Part shown: positions 32,831-40,784 of the stretch, piece after piece | Position numbering within the stretch: the stretch's first letter is position 1 | Layout of the letters: each line of letters opens with the position of its first letter | Assembly: GCA_002503985.1 (NCBI GenBank) | Contig: DASW01000006.1 | Location: forward strand, 1-64,000 | Direction of reading: 5' to 3' | Source of the DNA: Thermoplasmata archaeon UBA61 | GTDB taxonomy: Archaea > Thermoplasmatota > Thermoplasmata > Lutacidiplasmatales > UBA184 | DNA length: 64,000 nt | The notes under the pieces: generated by a model | Seen by the model: only the letters and a program-made list of their open reading frames with translations | What the model was told of the DNA's origin: nothing | Database searches by the model: none | Translations under genes and position numbers: made by a program

Positions 32831-33805
32831 TCAGGCCTCGACTCCCTCGCCGAGCACCTGGCCGACCAGGCTGTGGCCCGAGCGGACCCGAACTTTCGGT
32901 CCGAGGACGCTCGCTCGGACGCTCGCGTCCTTCTCGACCACGACGCCTTCCATCAGGATCGAGTTCTCGACATGCGCCCCGGCCTCCACGGTCGCCCCCG
33001 GGCCGAGCGTGACGTAGGGACCGAACGACGCGCCGCTCGCGCGGGCCCCCGTCATGAGGGCAACAGGCCCCTTCCCGAACGTACCGCTCGGAAGCGCTCC
33101 CTTCCCGCCGCGGCCATCGTCGAAGAGGAGACGCTGCGACCGGAGAAGACGCTCCGGGGTCCCGGCGTCGTCGAAGTACCCCGACATCCGGAACCCATAC
33201 ACCCGTCGGTCGAGCAGTCCCGGCACGATCTCCCGCTCGAAGCTCACGGCCCGACCGCTCGGGACGGCGTCGAGCACCTCGCGGTTCCAGATGGCGAACC
33301 CCGCATTGATCCAACGGGAAGGGGCGTCCGCGAGCTCGGGCTTCTCCACGAACGCGAGGATCCGGTCGTCGGCGTCCAGCGCCGCGACCCCGTACGGTCG
33401 GGGGTCCTCGACCTCGGAAAGGCCCATCGTACCGATCCCCCCGTGGGCCGCGTGCTGCTTCGCCATCTCGAGGAAGTCGACCCGGGCGATGACGTCCGAG
33501 TTGAGGAGGAAGAACGGGTCGCTCATCCCATCGCCCGCGTTCTTCATCCCTCCCCCGGTCCCGAGCGGCGTCGCTTCGGGAACCGTCCGGAGGGGCAACC
33601 GGGCCGGATGCGCGCGGACGTACGCGTCGATCATCCCGGCCTTGTAGCCGGTCGCGAGAACGACCTCCTCGACGTCGTTCGGCAGGAGGTCGAGCACATG
33701 GTAGAGCATCGGCTTGCCGGCGAGCGGGATGAGCTGCTTCGGGAGACTGTACGTGATCGGACGGAGTCGGGTTCCGAACCCGCCGATCAGCATCAGCGCC
33801 TTCAT
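32831..33805 (-). CDS. Sugar-1-phosphate nucleotidyltransferase with left-handed beta-helix tail
   Basis: A 324-aa enzyme: an N-terminal nucleotidyltransferase domain (LIGGFGTRLRPITYSLPKQLIPLAGKPM), LLNSDVIARVDF, VEKPELADAPSRWINAGFAIW, then a C-terminal hexapeptide-repeat region (~235-315, GPYVTLGPGATVEAGAHVENS). Archaeal relatives are glucose-1-phosphate thymidylyl- or mannose-1-phosphate guanylyltransferases. The product is probably an NDP-sugar for surface glycans. Gene convergent with the alcohol dehydrogenase; 12 bases separate the stops. Confidence 0.88.
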   Translation of the reverse strand: MKALMLIGGFGTRLRPITYSLPKQLIPLAGKPMLYHVLDLLPNDVEEVVLATGYKAGMIDAYVRAHPARLPLRTVPEATPLGTGGGMKNAGDGMSDPFFLLNSDVIARVDFLEMAKQHAAHGGIGTMGLSEVEDPRPYGVAALDADDRILAFVEKPELADAPSRWINAGFAIWNREVLDAVPSGRAVSFEREIVPGLLDRRVYGFRMSGYFDDAGTPERLLRSQRLLFDDGRGGKGALPSGTFGKGPVALMTGARASGASFGPYVTLGPGATVEAGAHVENSILMEGVVVEKDASVRASVLGPKVRVRSGHSLVGQVLGEGVEA

Positions 33806-33974
33806 CGCGGAGGGGCAAGGCGACCGACCTGACTAATCCCCTTCGGGTTCCCTCCCAGCGCCGGACCGGCCCGGCCTCTGGGGGGCCTGCGACCATCACC
33901 TACCGAGAGGCCTATCAGCCCCACGACACGCCCCAGCGAACCGATATCAACCCGCTTCGCCTGCGGTCCGGACG

Positions 33975-34430
33975 ATGGTATTCCGGTCGGTTCTGGTGGC
34001 GGACGACATGCTCGACGCCTCCCAGGCAGCGCTGGACGAAGCGGTGAACCTGGCCAAGCTCGCGCGGGCGAAGCTGACGATCGTGACCGTCGTCTCGGTG
34101 GTCTCTCCCTCGTTCGGAGTTCCGGTCCCGATCGGCGACTCGTTCGCCGCGCTGCTCGAGTCCGCGACGAAGCGGCTCGGGGCCCTCAAGGCCCGGTTGC
34201 TCACGGAGGGGCTCAGCGAGGTGGACACCGCCCTCCTCGAGGGGAACCCGGTCGACCGGGTGGTGGAGTTCGCCGAGAAGCTTCACCCGGACGTCATCGT
34301 CGTCGGCTCGCGCGGTTTGTCAACGGCCGGTCGGTTCCTCCTCGGGAGCGTCTCCGACGGCATCCTTCACCACGTGCACTGCTCGGTGCTCGTCGTGAAA
34401 GTCCACGCCGCTCCGAAGGCCCCGTCCTAG
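33975..34430 (+). CDS. Universal stress protein (UspA family)
   Basis: A 151-aa single Usp domain: RSVLVADDMLDASQAALDEAVNLA at the N-terminus and the ATP-binding loop VVGSRGLSTAGRFLLGSVSDGILHHVHCSVLVVK at the C-terminus, with the G-2x-G-9x-G(S) pattern. Likely nucleotide-binding stress protein. A TATA-like CCGATATCAA about 35 bases upstream supports monocistronic expression. Confidence 0.92.
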   Translation: MVFRSVLVADDMLDASQAALDEAVNLAKLARAKLTIVTVVSVVSPSFGVPVPIGDSFAALLESATKRLGALKARLLTEGLSEVDTALLEGNPVDRVVEFAEKLHPDVIVVGSRGLSTAGRFLLGSVSDGILHHVHCSVLVVKVHAAPKAPS

Positions 34431-34479
34431 ACCCAAAACCCGCCCGCGCTCGCCTCAAGGGCGGGACGCCGGCCGGGAT

Positions 34480-35184
34480 TCAGTGGGATCTCGACCGACG
34501 CTTGCGAACTTGCGACGCGTGCCACGCCACGAGCTTGCGGGCGTTCGCTTCCTCAAGGTCCACCAATCGCTCCAACTCGACGATCGGCCGACGGTGCTGG
34601 TCGACCCGAAGGTTGAGCCACTGGTCCCCCCAGGCGCGTTCAAACCACGGTCGTCGGTGAACCACGATCAGGGCGGCGGACTCCATCCCGCGACGGTCTC
34701 CCCCTTCCGCGGCACCGGCCCGAAGGGTCGCGAGCATCCGCCGAGCGAGCGAGCCGCGGGTTGATTCGAACGCGGCGGCCATCGCGGGAACGACCTCGTC
34801 CGCCGCGAGGAGGTTGCCCTGGCAGGAGAACCCCTCGCCCACGATATGGCTCGCGCTGGCAAGACACTTCTTCCCCGTCCAGGCGGCGGCGCGGCCCCGG
34901 CGGTCGACGACGCCGAGCTGTCGGTGCTCTCGCTGGGAGTCCTCGCGGGTCAGTCGGTCGACGACCTCGGTGGCGGTAGCGCCCTTCCTCAGGAGGGCGA
35001 GCCCGCTCGGACCGTACTGGTAGTTCGACATGGCCTGCGTCGCGATGGCGCCGACCCGCCATTCGGCCCAAGGCACGACGGCGCCTACTGCGAGCGGCTT
35101 GGTGGAAACGGCCGCTCCCCAGTAGACCCGCTCGGGGTCGCACGCGACGATCGAGAACGTCCCCCACGAACGTTGGCCGTACAT
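34480..35184 (-). CDS. DUF1028 (Ntn-hydrolase-like) protein
   Basis: A 234-aa DUF1028 protein. The family start TFSIVACDPE, then WGAAVSTKPLAVGAVVPWA, GAIATQAMSNYQYGPSGL, and CQGNLLAADEVVPAMAAAFE are conserved features. The family has an Ntn-hydrolase fold and is often linked to peptide or amide hydrolysis, but the reaction is not established. A basic C-terminal tail (about 20 residues) is variable. Convergent with the UspA gene. Confidence 0.85.
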   Translation of the reverse strand: MYGQRSWGTFSIVACDPERVYWGAAVSTKPLAVGAVVPWAEWRVGAIATQAMSNYQYGPSGLALLRKGATATEVVDRLTREDSQREHRQLGVVDRRGRAAAWTGKKCLASASHIVGEGFSCQGNLLAADEVVPAMAAAFESTRGSLARRMLATLRAGAAEGGDRRGMESAALIVVHRRPWFERAWGDQWLNLRVDQHRRPIVELERLVDLEEANARKLVAWHASQVRKRRSRSH

Positions 35185-35238
35185 GGTCGGGGCAGGCCGA
35201 GGTGGCTCATGTAGCGAGCGGTGGGAGGACGGATTTCC

Positions 35239-35757
35239 TCAGCCCTCGAACGGAGCCCCGCACGTCGTGCACCGGGTCGCGGGGGGAGGGCTCTGCTTTC
35301 CGCAGTAGTCGCAGTGAAGGTTGGCCGGCACCCCGCCTCTTCCCGCTCCCATCGCCCCTGGGGGAGGAGGCGGCGCCGAAGCCCGGGCCTGGCGGATCGC
35401 CGGTGCCCAGGCATCGGCCTCGCTCGTCCGAAGCAGGAAGCTGCGTTGAAGGAGCTGAACGCCGAGGTCGTTGCCCGAAGGGCCCGGGATCGCGGCGGCC
35501 CCACGGCAACGCCAGAGCGCGATCCGCAGGGTTCCGGGCACCAGGACCGGCGGACCCGCTCCTCGCTGCGCGGCCCAAGCCCGTCGACGCATCGGGCCGC
35601 CCCCCATCCCGGCGCCGGGCGGACGCGGCGGCACCGGTCCGTCGAAGATGAGCGCGTGGTTCGTGAGCGTGAGGACCCCTGCGCGCTCGCCCTCGCGGCC
35701 GACCCAGCGCACTGGTCCGGTCTTGAGCACGGTCTCCCCCGGTTCGAGCTCGACCAT
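35239..35757 (-). CDS. GRAM/PH-like domain protein with C-terminal zinc ribbon
   Basis: A 172-aa protein. The N-terminal half has GETVLKTGPVRWVGREGERAGVLTLTNHALIF, a GRAM/PH-like pattern. After an Ala/Pro/Gly-rich linker the C-terminus is a four-cysteine zinc ribbon, CDYCGKQ...CTTCGAPFEG. Function unknown; the GRAM part suggests lipid or membrane association. It resembles in layout two other zinc-ribbon-tailed proteins in the window (25722 and 37875). Confidence 0.65.
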   Translation of the reverse strand: MVELEPGETVLKTGPVRWVGREGERAGVLTLTNHALIFDGPVPPRPPGAGMGGGPMRRRAWAAQRGAGPPVLVPGTLRIALWRCRGAAAIPGPSGNDLGVQLLQRSFLLRTSEADAWAPAIRQARASAPPPPPGAMGAGRGGVPANLHCDYCGKQSPPPATRCTTCGAPFEG

Positions 35758-35855
35758 GGGCTAGATGTTCTGAGCGAGGTCGTGGGTAAGAATCTAGCTC
35801 CCGAGGATCCCCGCGGCCATCGACACAAGACTGTCCCGCGCGGCTGGGGACCGGT

Positions 35856-36248
35856 TCACCCTTCGAGGTAGCGACGGAGCGGTGTCCAGTAGTACTGCTT
35901 CCAGCCCTCGCGGATGTCGACGAAGTCGGAGGCAGGGATCCCGAACTGCTCGAACGTGATGCGCGTTCCTCCCCGAACCTTGTCGAGGCCGAACTGGGCG
36001 ATCGAGTAGTGGCCCTTCGGCCATCCTTCCGAACGCCAGGCGAGCACGAGACGGTGCCCACGCTCGGCGGCGACCACGACACCGGTCAGGGAACGGTCGT
36101 AGAGCGAGAACGCGCTCCCGACCCGACTCGAGATCTTCGCCGCGCCCCCGGTGAACGTGGCGTGTTGGACCGGGTCCACCAGGGCATCGTAGACCGCGTT
36201 CGGGGTCGCCTTGATCGTCGTGGTCTGCCGTAGGTTCCGTACCGCCAT
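35856..36248 (-). CDS. SRPBCC (AHSA1-like) ligand-binding domain protein
   Basis: A 130-aa START-like fold protein: IKATPNAVYDALVDPVQHATFTGG, AFSLYDRSLTG, LVLAWRSEGWPKGHYS, and a C-terminal helix WKQYYWTPLRRYLEG typical of AHSA1/SRPBCC proteins. It probably binds a small hydrophobic ligand or acts as co-chaperone; specificity unknown. ATG 36248 has GGTGG five bases upstream and is preferred to GTG 36257. Confidence 0.85.
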   Translation of the reverse strand: MAVRNLRQTTTIKATPNAVYDALVDPVQHATFTGGAAKISSRVGSAFSLYDRSLTGVVVAAERGHRLVLAWRSEGWPKGHYSIAQFGLDKVRGGTRITFEQFGIPASDFVDIREGWKQYYWTPLRRYLEG

Positions 36249-36349
36249 CGTTTCCACCTTTGGTTCGCGTCTGGGCCGGTCCGTTCGATGCCCTTCCGGG
36301 CGCTCGAGGAACTCGGCTCGACCGGTGCGGGGGGGTAGTCGGCCCCTTT

Positions 36350-37729
36350 CTAAGGTTTCCTGGGAGCGAACCGGGCCATGAAGTGGGGCAACCGCTCCGG
36401 TCGGTAGGTCATCGTGAGGCCCCTAATCGTCGCCCGACGCTCGTAGACCCGTCCCACCACGTCGCCGACGAACGCCAGATGGCTCGCCGAGTAGACGCGA
36501 CGGGGGATCGCCAGCCGGACGAGCTCGAGCGGCCTCTGCTTCTGCGACCCCTCGGGGAACATGATCGCGCCCACCTCTACGGTGCGGACGCCGCCCTCCC
36601 GGTAGAGTTCCACGGCGAGGGCCTGCCCGGGGAGGTCATCGTCCCCGAGATGCGGAAGGAACCGGTCCACGTCGAGGTAGATAGCGTGGCCTCCCACCGG
36701 ATGCAGGAACGGAACGCCGCGCTGGTCCAATAGGGCCCCAAGGTAGCGAACCTGGCCGATCCGGTGCTCGAGATACTCTAGGTCCATCCCCTCCTCGAGC
36801 CCGACCGTCATCGCCTCGAGGTCCCGCCGGGCGAGGCCACCGTACGTCGGGAACCCCTCGAAGAGAATGAGCGCCTCCTTGAGCCGATCGGCGAGCGTCG
36901 CGTCGCGGACCGCGACGAACCCCCCGATGTTCACGAGGCCGTCCTTCTTTGCGCTCATCGTCGCCCCGTCCGCGAGGTCGAAGAACGCGCGGCCGATCTC
37001 CGCGATCGTCCGCGATCCCATTCCGGGTTCGCGCTCCCGAACGAAGTAGGCATTCTCGGCCCACCGGCACATGTCGAGGTAGACCGGGACGCCGTGGGCG
37101 TGGGCCACCCGGGCTACCTCGGTGAAGTTCGCCAGCGAGACCGGCTGGCCGCCGCCGGTGTTGTTCGTGATCGTCACCATGACGAGCGGGACCCGTTCCT
37201 TTCCTTCGACCGTCAGGAGGCGGTCGAGCGCCGCGGTGTCGACGTTCCCCTTGAACGGGAAGTCGCTCACGGCGTCGTACGCTTCCGCCACGGCGAGGTT
37301 GACCGGCGTGCCGCCGGCGTGCACGACGTGCGCCTGGGTCGTGTCAAAATGCATGTTGTTCGGGACGATGTGACCCGGGTGGCACAGGGTCGAGAACAGG
37401 AGGTGCTCCGCAGCGCGCCCCTGGTGAGCGGGGACGATGTGAGGGAATCCGGTGATCTCGTGGACCTTCGCTTCGAAGTGGGCAAAGTTCCGGCTCCCCG
37501 CGTACGTCTCGTCGCCCACCATCATCGCGGCCCACTGCCGGTCGCTCATCGCGCCGGTCCCCGAGTCGGTCAGGAGGTCGATCCGCACCTCGTCCGACCG
37601 GAGGTTGAAAAGATTGAACCCGGCGCGCTCGAGGGCTGCCTCACGTTGGCGGCGGGTCGGGTTGGGCAGCCGCTCGACGACCTTCGTCTTGAACGGCTCG
37701 AACGGCAACGCCACGTCCCGAGAGGGCAT
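36350..37729 (-). CDS. tnaA: Tryptophanase / tyrosine phenol-lyase family beta-eliminating lyase
   Basis: A 459-aa PLP lyase. Diagnostic stretches are FNLRSDEVRIDLLTDSGTGAM, QWAAMMVGDETYAGSRNF, VPAHQGRAAEHLLFS, MVTITNNTGGGQPVSLAN, and the Schiff-base lysine in TMSAKKDGLVNIGGF. It cleaves tryptophan to indole, pyruvate and ammonia, or tyrosine to phenol; the two cannot be separated by eye. ATG 37729 lies 26 bases from a TATA-like CTCAAATAG, suggesting a leaderless transcript; ATG 37750 is the alternative. No tryptophan permease or tnaC-like leader is nearby. Confidence 0.9.
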   Translation of the reverse strand: MPSRDVALPFEPFKTKVVERLPNPTRRQREAALERAGFNLFNLRSDEVRIDLLTDSGTGAMSDRQWAAMMVGDETYAGSRNFAHFEAKVHEITGFPHIVPAHQGRAAEHLLFSTLCHPGHIVPNNMHFDTTQAHVVHAGGTPVNLAVAEAYDAVSDFPFKGNVDTAALDRLLTVEGKERVPLVMVTITNNTGGGQPVSLANFTEVARVAHAHGVPVYLDMCRWAENAYFVREREPGMGSRTIAEIGRAFFDLADGATMSAKKDGLVNIGGFVAVRDATLADRLKEALILFEGFPTYGGLARRDLEAMTVGLEEGMDLEYLEHRIGQVRYLGALLDQRGVPFLHPVGGHAIYLDVDRFLPHLGDDDLPGQALAVELYREGGVRTVEVGAIMFPEGSQKQRPLELVRLAIPRRVYSASHLAFVGDVVGRVYERRATIRGLTMTYRPERLPHFMARFAPRKP

Positions 37730-37750
37730 GTAGGATTGGACCGGACCCAT

Positions 37751-37759
37751 CTATTTGAG
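37751..37759 (-). promoter_or_regulatory. TATA-like box of the tryptophanase gene
   Basis: CTCAAATAG on the minus strand is centred 26 bases before ATG 37729, the spacing expected for a leaderless archaeal mRNA. Confidence 0.5.
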
Positions 37760-37874
37760 GCCGTGCGGACCGGTGGACGTGAGCCGAGCATGCCTCGACC
37801 GGCCCCCCTTTGCTTCTGGTGGGCACCGAACGGGGTTGAACGATGTCGTACGAGATTCTTAAGAGGGAGCGCCG

Positions 37875-38561
37875 ATGGGGGCGAGGAGTTCCATGGGCGC
37901 ACCAATCGCGTACTCAATGCCGCCACCAATGGCCGCCGAGCCACCGGAAGTGCAGTCGATCAAGTCGATGCTGCACCTCGCGAAGCTGCTGGCCATCATC
38001 GTCGGGATTCTCTTCCTGCTCGGCGGTATCGCGTACGCGGCGTTCCTAGCCTTCGCCTCAACCGTCTGTTCCGGATACGATGCGTACTGCGGAGGCGCCG
38101 TTATCGGGGCCCTCATCGGCGCCATCTGGATCGTGATCGGGGGCGTCGTCGCGATCATCGTCTACATGCAGATGAACTCGATCGAGGCGAAGGTCAACGA
38201 CCACCAGTACGAGGCGGCGAAGTCGCAGACCCTGATCTGGATGGTCCTCGGGTTCATCTTCGGCATCCTGCTCGGCATCATCCTGCTGATCGCGTGGCTC
38301 AAGTTCGACCCGGTGATCGCCTGGCAGCGAAACCAGGGCGGTGCCCCACCGGCCGGCTACACGCAGTACGCCACTCCGGTCTATGCCGCTCCTCCCGCGG
38401 CGGCCCCCGTGTATGCCGCCCCGGTAGCGCCACCCCCCGCTCCGCCGGCAGCTCCTCCGGCCGCGCCGGCGGCGCCGTTCTGCGTAAAGTGTGGCAAGCC
38501 GACCACGTACATCGCGCAGTACGGCCGGTACTACTGCTACGCGGACAACCTGTACGTGTAG
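37875..38561 (+). CDS. Multi-pass membrane protein with partial zinc-ribbon tail
   Basis: A 228-aa protein with three hydrophobic segments (about residues 35-62, 73-98, 120-145), a Pro/Ala-rich linker (~160-200), and a tail FCVKCGKPTTYIAQYGRYYC. In related archaeal proteins this tail usually has a second CxxC pair; here only one of those cysteines is present, so zinc binding may be lost. Function unknown. ATG 37875 has GGGAG eight bases upstream; ATG 37893 is possible. A TATA-like ATTCTTAAGAG lies at about 37855. Confidence 0.7.
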   Translation: MGARSSMGAPIAYSMPPPMAAEPPEVQSIKSMLHLAKLLAIIVGILFLLGGIAYAAFLAFASTVCSGYDAYCGGAVIGALIGAIWIVIGGVVAIIVYMQMNSIEAKVNDHQYEAAKSQTLIWMVLGFIFGILLGIILLIAWLKFDPVIAWQRNQGGAPPAGYTQYATPVYAAPPAAAPVYAAPVAPPPAPPAAPPAAPAAPFCVKCGKPTTYIAQYGRYYCYADNLYV

Positions 38562-38565
38562 GGTC

Positions 38566-38581
38566 GTCCCCGCAAGGGGAC
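38566..38581. other. Hairpin with GCAA tetraloop between convergent genes
   Basis: GTCCCC-GCAA-GGGGAC is a perfect 6-bp stem closed by a GNRA loop, five bases after the stop of the membrane protein gene. There is no T-run, so it may mark a transcript end or just be a stable mRNA tail. Confidence 0.35.
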
Positions 38582-38676
38582 AGGTCAGCGCCGCCCCGAC
38601 CTGAGGGCGCCGTCACGGTACGGCGGCGCGGGCCACCTACCTTCGGCTCCCCACGACTCCCGTGAGGCGGGTGCCG

Positions 38677-39477
38677 TCACGACCGGGTGAGTTCCTTTTG
38701 GAGCTCCACGAAGAACGAGTCCCGGGCGTACCGTTCCCACCACGGCTCGTGACCGCATCGCTCGAGAACGATCACGCGTGGGTCCACGCCGGCCCGACGA
38801 AGGGGTTCCACCACCCCCTGGAGGGGGTGAGGGTCCGCCGTGCCATGGAGCACGACGATCGGAGCCTTGACATGCCGGAGCGCGCGGACCAATGCCCCGG
38901 ACTTCCGCATCTCGTCCGCCTCTGTCCACACGGAGCGGAACGTGGCCGTGTCGGTCTCCGCCTCCGCCGGCGGATGGGGCAAGAGCTCGTACGAGTCCGC
39001 GATCTCCGCTAGCTCTCCCAAACGGCGCAGCGCGGAGGGAGGGGTCCGTGACAACGGGTCCGCGAGCCGGTGCTCGATCTCCACGAACTCCTGCCACTGG
39101 GACCGGGTGAGCCGTTTCCGTCGGTGACGATAGACCTCGGCCGCGTACCTTACCTGGAACGGGCCCGACCCGACCAAGACGACCTGACGAACCTTCTCCG
39201 GGTGCTCGCCGGCAACGAGGAGCACGAGCCAAGCGCCCCAGGAATGGCCCACGAGCGCCACCGGTGGGGAGGCCCACGCATCGATCTGGTCCGAGAGCTC
39301 CTGTACCTGGCCCGAGACCGTTCGAGCGGTCTGCCACGGTTCGAGCACGCCCAGGCGGGCGCCGAGCACCTGGGCCACGGGGGCCATCGACCCTGGAGCC
39401 CCGGGGCCTCCGTGGACCACCACCGTGGCGAACGGCGCTCGTCCGTAGCGTCGCGGAGCTTGGGGCTTCGACGTCAT
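38677..39477 (-). CDS. Alpha/beta-hydrolase fold protein
   Basis: A 266-aa hydrolase. The oxyanion segment HGGPGAPGS, the nucleophile elbow GHSWGA, and the late aspartate and histidine (HGTADPHP and ERCGHEPWWE) complete a Ser-Asp-His triad, close to proline iminopeptidase-type enzymes. Substrate unknown. ATG 39477 overlaps the stop of the upstream gene by ATGA; the longer frame to 39522 is rejected. It is the second gene of a two-gene operon. Confidence 0.88.
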   Translation of the reverse strand: MTSKPQAPRRYGRAPFATVVVHGGPGAPGSMAPVAQVLGARLGVLEPWQTARTVSGQVQELSDQIDAWASPPVALVGHSWGAWLVLLVAGEHPEKVRQVVLVGSGPFQVRYAAEVYRHRRKRLTRSQWQEFVEIEHRLADPLSRTPPSALRRLGELAEIADSYELLPHPPAEAETDTATFRSVWTEADEMRKSGALVRALRHVKAPIVVLHGTADPHPLQGVVEPLRRAGVDPRVIVLERCGHEPWWERYARDSFFVELQKELTRS

Positions 39478-39866
39478 GCCGGTCCCACGGGGGCCGGGGT
39501 GCCATGAAGCGCCGGCGCCCAACCGAGCCCTCGGAGGCGCTTGTCTACCTCCTCGAAGGCGTGGAGGTGGTGGCCGCAGAACTCGACCTCGCGGACCGCG
39601 GCGCCGTCCCGGTGGTTCCCGCGCTCCATCCCCCGGATGGTGCAGCGGAACTCCGCGGGCAGCGTGCAGGTCACGTCGATGTCGGAAACCTCGTAGTGCG
39701 AGAAGTATCCGGCGGGGATCGAATGGCGGAAGGCCGTTCGGACATCACAGAGGCCCATGGGGGTCGCCTTCCCTAGCGAATACAAGGCTCCTGCGCTCAA
39801 GTCCCCGGCGGTTCGGAGAACTAGCCGGCGCTCCCCGCGGTAGCGCGTTGGCCTAGGGTCCGGCAT
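39474..39866 (-). CDS. Hypothetical protein (130 aa)
   Basis: A 130-aa protein of unknown function. It has a beta-rich centre (SDIDVTCTLPAEFRCTIRGME) and a His/Cys-containing stretch VEFCGHHLHAFEEVDKRL near the C-terminus that could bind a metal, but no family was recognised. Translational coupling (ATGA) with the alpha/beta-hydrolase supports it being real. ATG 39866 is chosen; an in-frame start at 39938 is also open. Confidence 0.6.
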   Translation of the reverse strand: MPDPRPTRYRGERRLVLRTAGDLSAGALYSLGKATPMGLCDVRTAFRHSIPAGYFSHYEVSDIDVTCTLPAEFRCTIRGMERGNHRDGAAVREVEFCGHHLHAFEEVDKRLRGLGWAPALHGTPAPVGPA

Positions 39867-39973
39867 GAGAACGACGGACCGCGGGCGTTGGAGCGGCGTA
39901 GGGGTCTCAGAATTCGAAGGAAATGGTTCACCCGCCACTCCCGAAGGGGCGGCGGGTGGCGGCGCTTTCGCGC

Positions 39974-40222
39974 CTACGCGGTCGCTGTCGGCTCAGGGGC
40001 CGGGTCGGCTTCGTGCTCGGTCTTCCTCGGAGTGCCGAACGACCGCAGGTGACGGCCCCAGCGGACCCGGAGGCGCTCCTTGTGGGGCGCTCCCGAGACC
40101 ACCGCGGCTACCCAACGGCAGTCCTCGCGCGGGAATTCGCGGGCGGCGAATTCCCGTACGCTAGCACTCCGGGGAAGGGAGCGCGCAGCGAAGTCGGCTC
40201 GTACGATCTGACCTGCCAGCAT
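39974..40222 (-). CDS. Small hypothetical protein (82 aa)
   Basis: An 82-aa, charged protein (REFAAREFPREDCRWVAAVV, then RVRWGRHLRSFGTP) with an acidic Pro-rich tail. No family recognised. Support comes from the GAGGAGGGAGAG ribosome binding site directly before its ATG and a TATA-like CTTATGTAG about 50 bases upstream on the minus strand. Confidence 0.5.
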   Translation of the reverse strand: MLAGQIVRADFAARSLPRSASVREFAAREFPREDCRWVAAVVSGAPHKERLRVRWGRHLRSFGTPRKTEHEADPAPEPTATA

Positions 40223-40529
40223 TCTCTCCCTCCTCGGTCATTGCCTCACCTCTATCGACCCGGGTCCCCTACATAAGAACGCCGTCAATCGTGAAGGGGG
40301 TAGACCCCTTCCGGTAACCTGGGAACCCGCTCTTACACCCCCTTGCTTCCAGTGTCGGACGTTTGTCTGACCACTGACGTGCCGGATGGGTTTTCCTAGG
40401 GTGAGAGCAGGGGGGACGATCCGCGGACTCGGCTGCCCCTGCTGTGAGCCACTTTAGCACCCCCGGGGAGGGGGGCGAGGGCCCCTTTCCGGGACGGCCT
40501 TAATGGCCCGACCGACCTAGGGCAGACCC
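40223..40529. other. 307-base intergenic region with three hairpins
   Basis: No convincing reading frame. Three inverted repeats stand out: AAGGGG-loop-CCCCTT at 40294-40310; an AGTGTCGGAC/GTCTGAC(C)ACT arm pair with GTTT loop at 40351-40375; and an imperfect longer arm at about 40400-40450 (GAGAGCAGGGG against CCCCTGCTGTGAG) enclosing the palindrome TCCGCGGA. A structured RNA or a regulatory leader is possible; no known RNA family was recognised, including tRNA, SRP or RNase P RNA. Confidence 0.4.
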
Positions 40530-40784
40530 GTGGCGCGCCTGCAGGTTCTGGACACCCTTCCGGCCTTCGAAAGGTACTGGCGAGGCGCTTCGTCGAAGCC
40601 GCTCGAGGTCCAGATTGACCGTTGGGAGCACGAGTACATGGCTGCCTGGCCGGAGCTCCTGGAGAAGCTGAGACGCAACTACTCCGAGCTTGGAGTGGAT
40701 AGGAACACATCGCCGCGACCCGGATCTTCCCGCACCTGCCCGAGAGAATGCCTCGGATCCGTCGCCTCCACCGGACCCTTCTGA
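40530..40784 (+). pseudogene. N-terminal fragment of a frameshifted metalloprotease-like gene
   Basis: This 84-codon frame begins MARLQVLDTLPAFERYW and reads plausibly to SELGVD (about 40700), after which it turns into low-quality Pro/Ser/Arg sequence. In the next frame, E-H-I-A-A-T-R-I-F-P-H-L-P-E-R runs from 40703 straight into the protease frame at 40748. A single missing base near 40700-40703 would join both into one ~300-aa protein. It is read as the true 5' part of the following gene, interrupted by an indel or a sequencing error. Confidence 0.6.
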
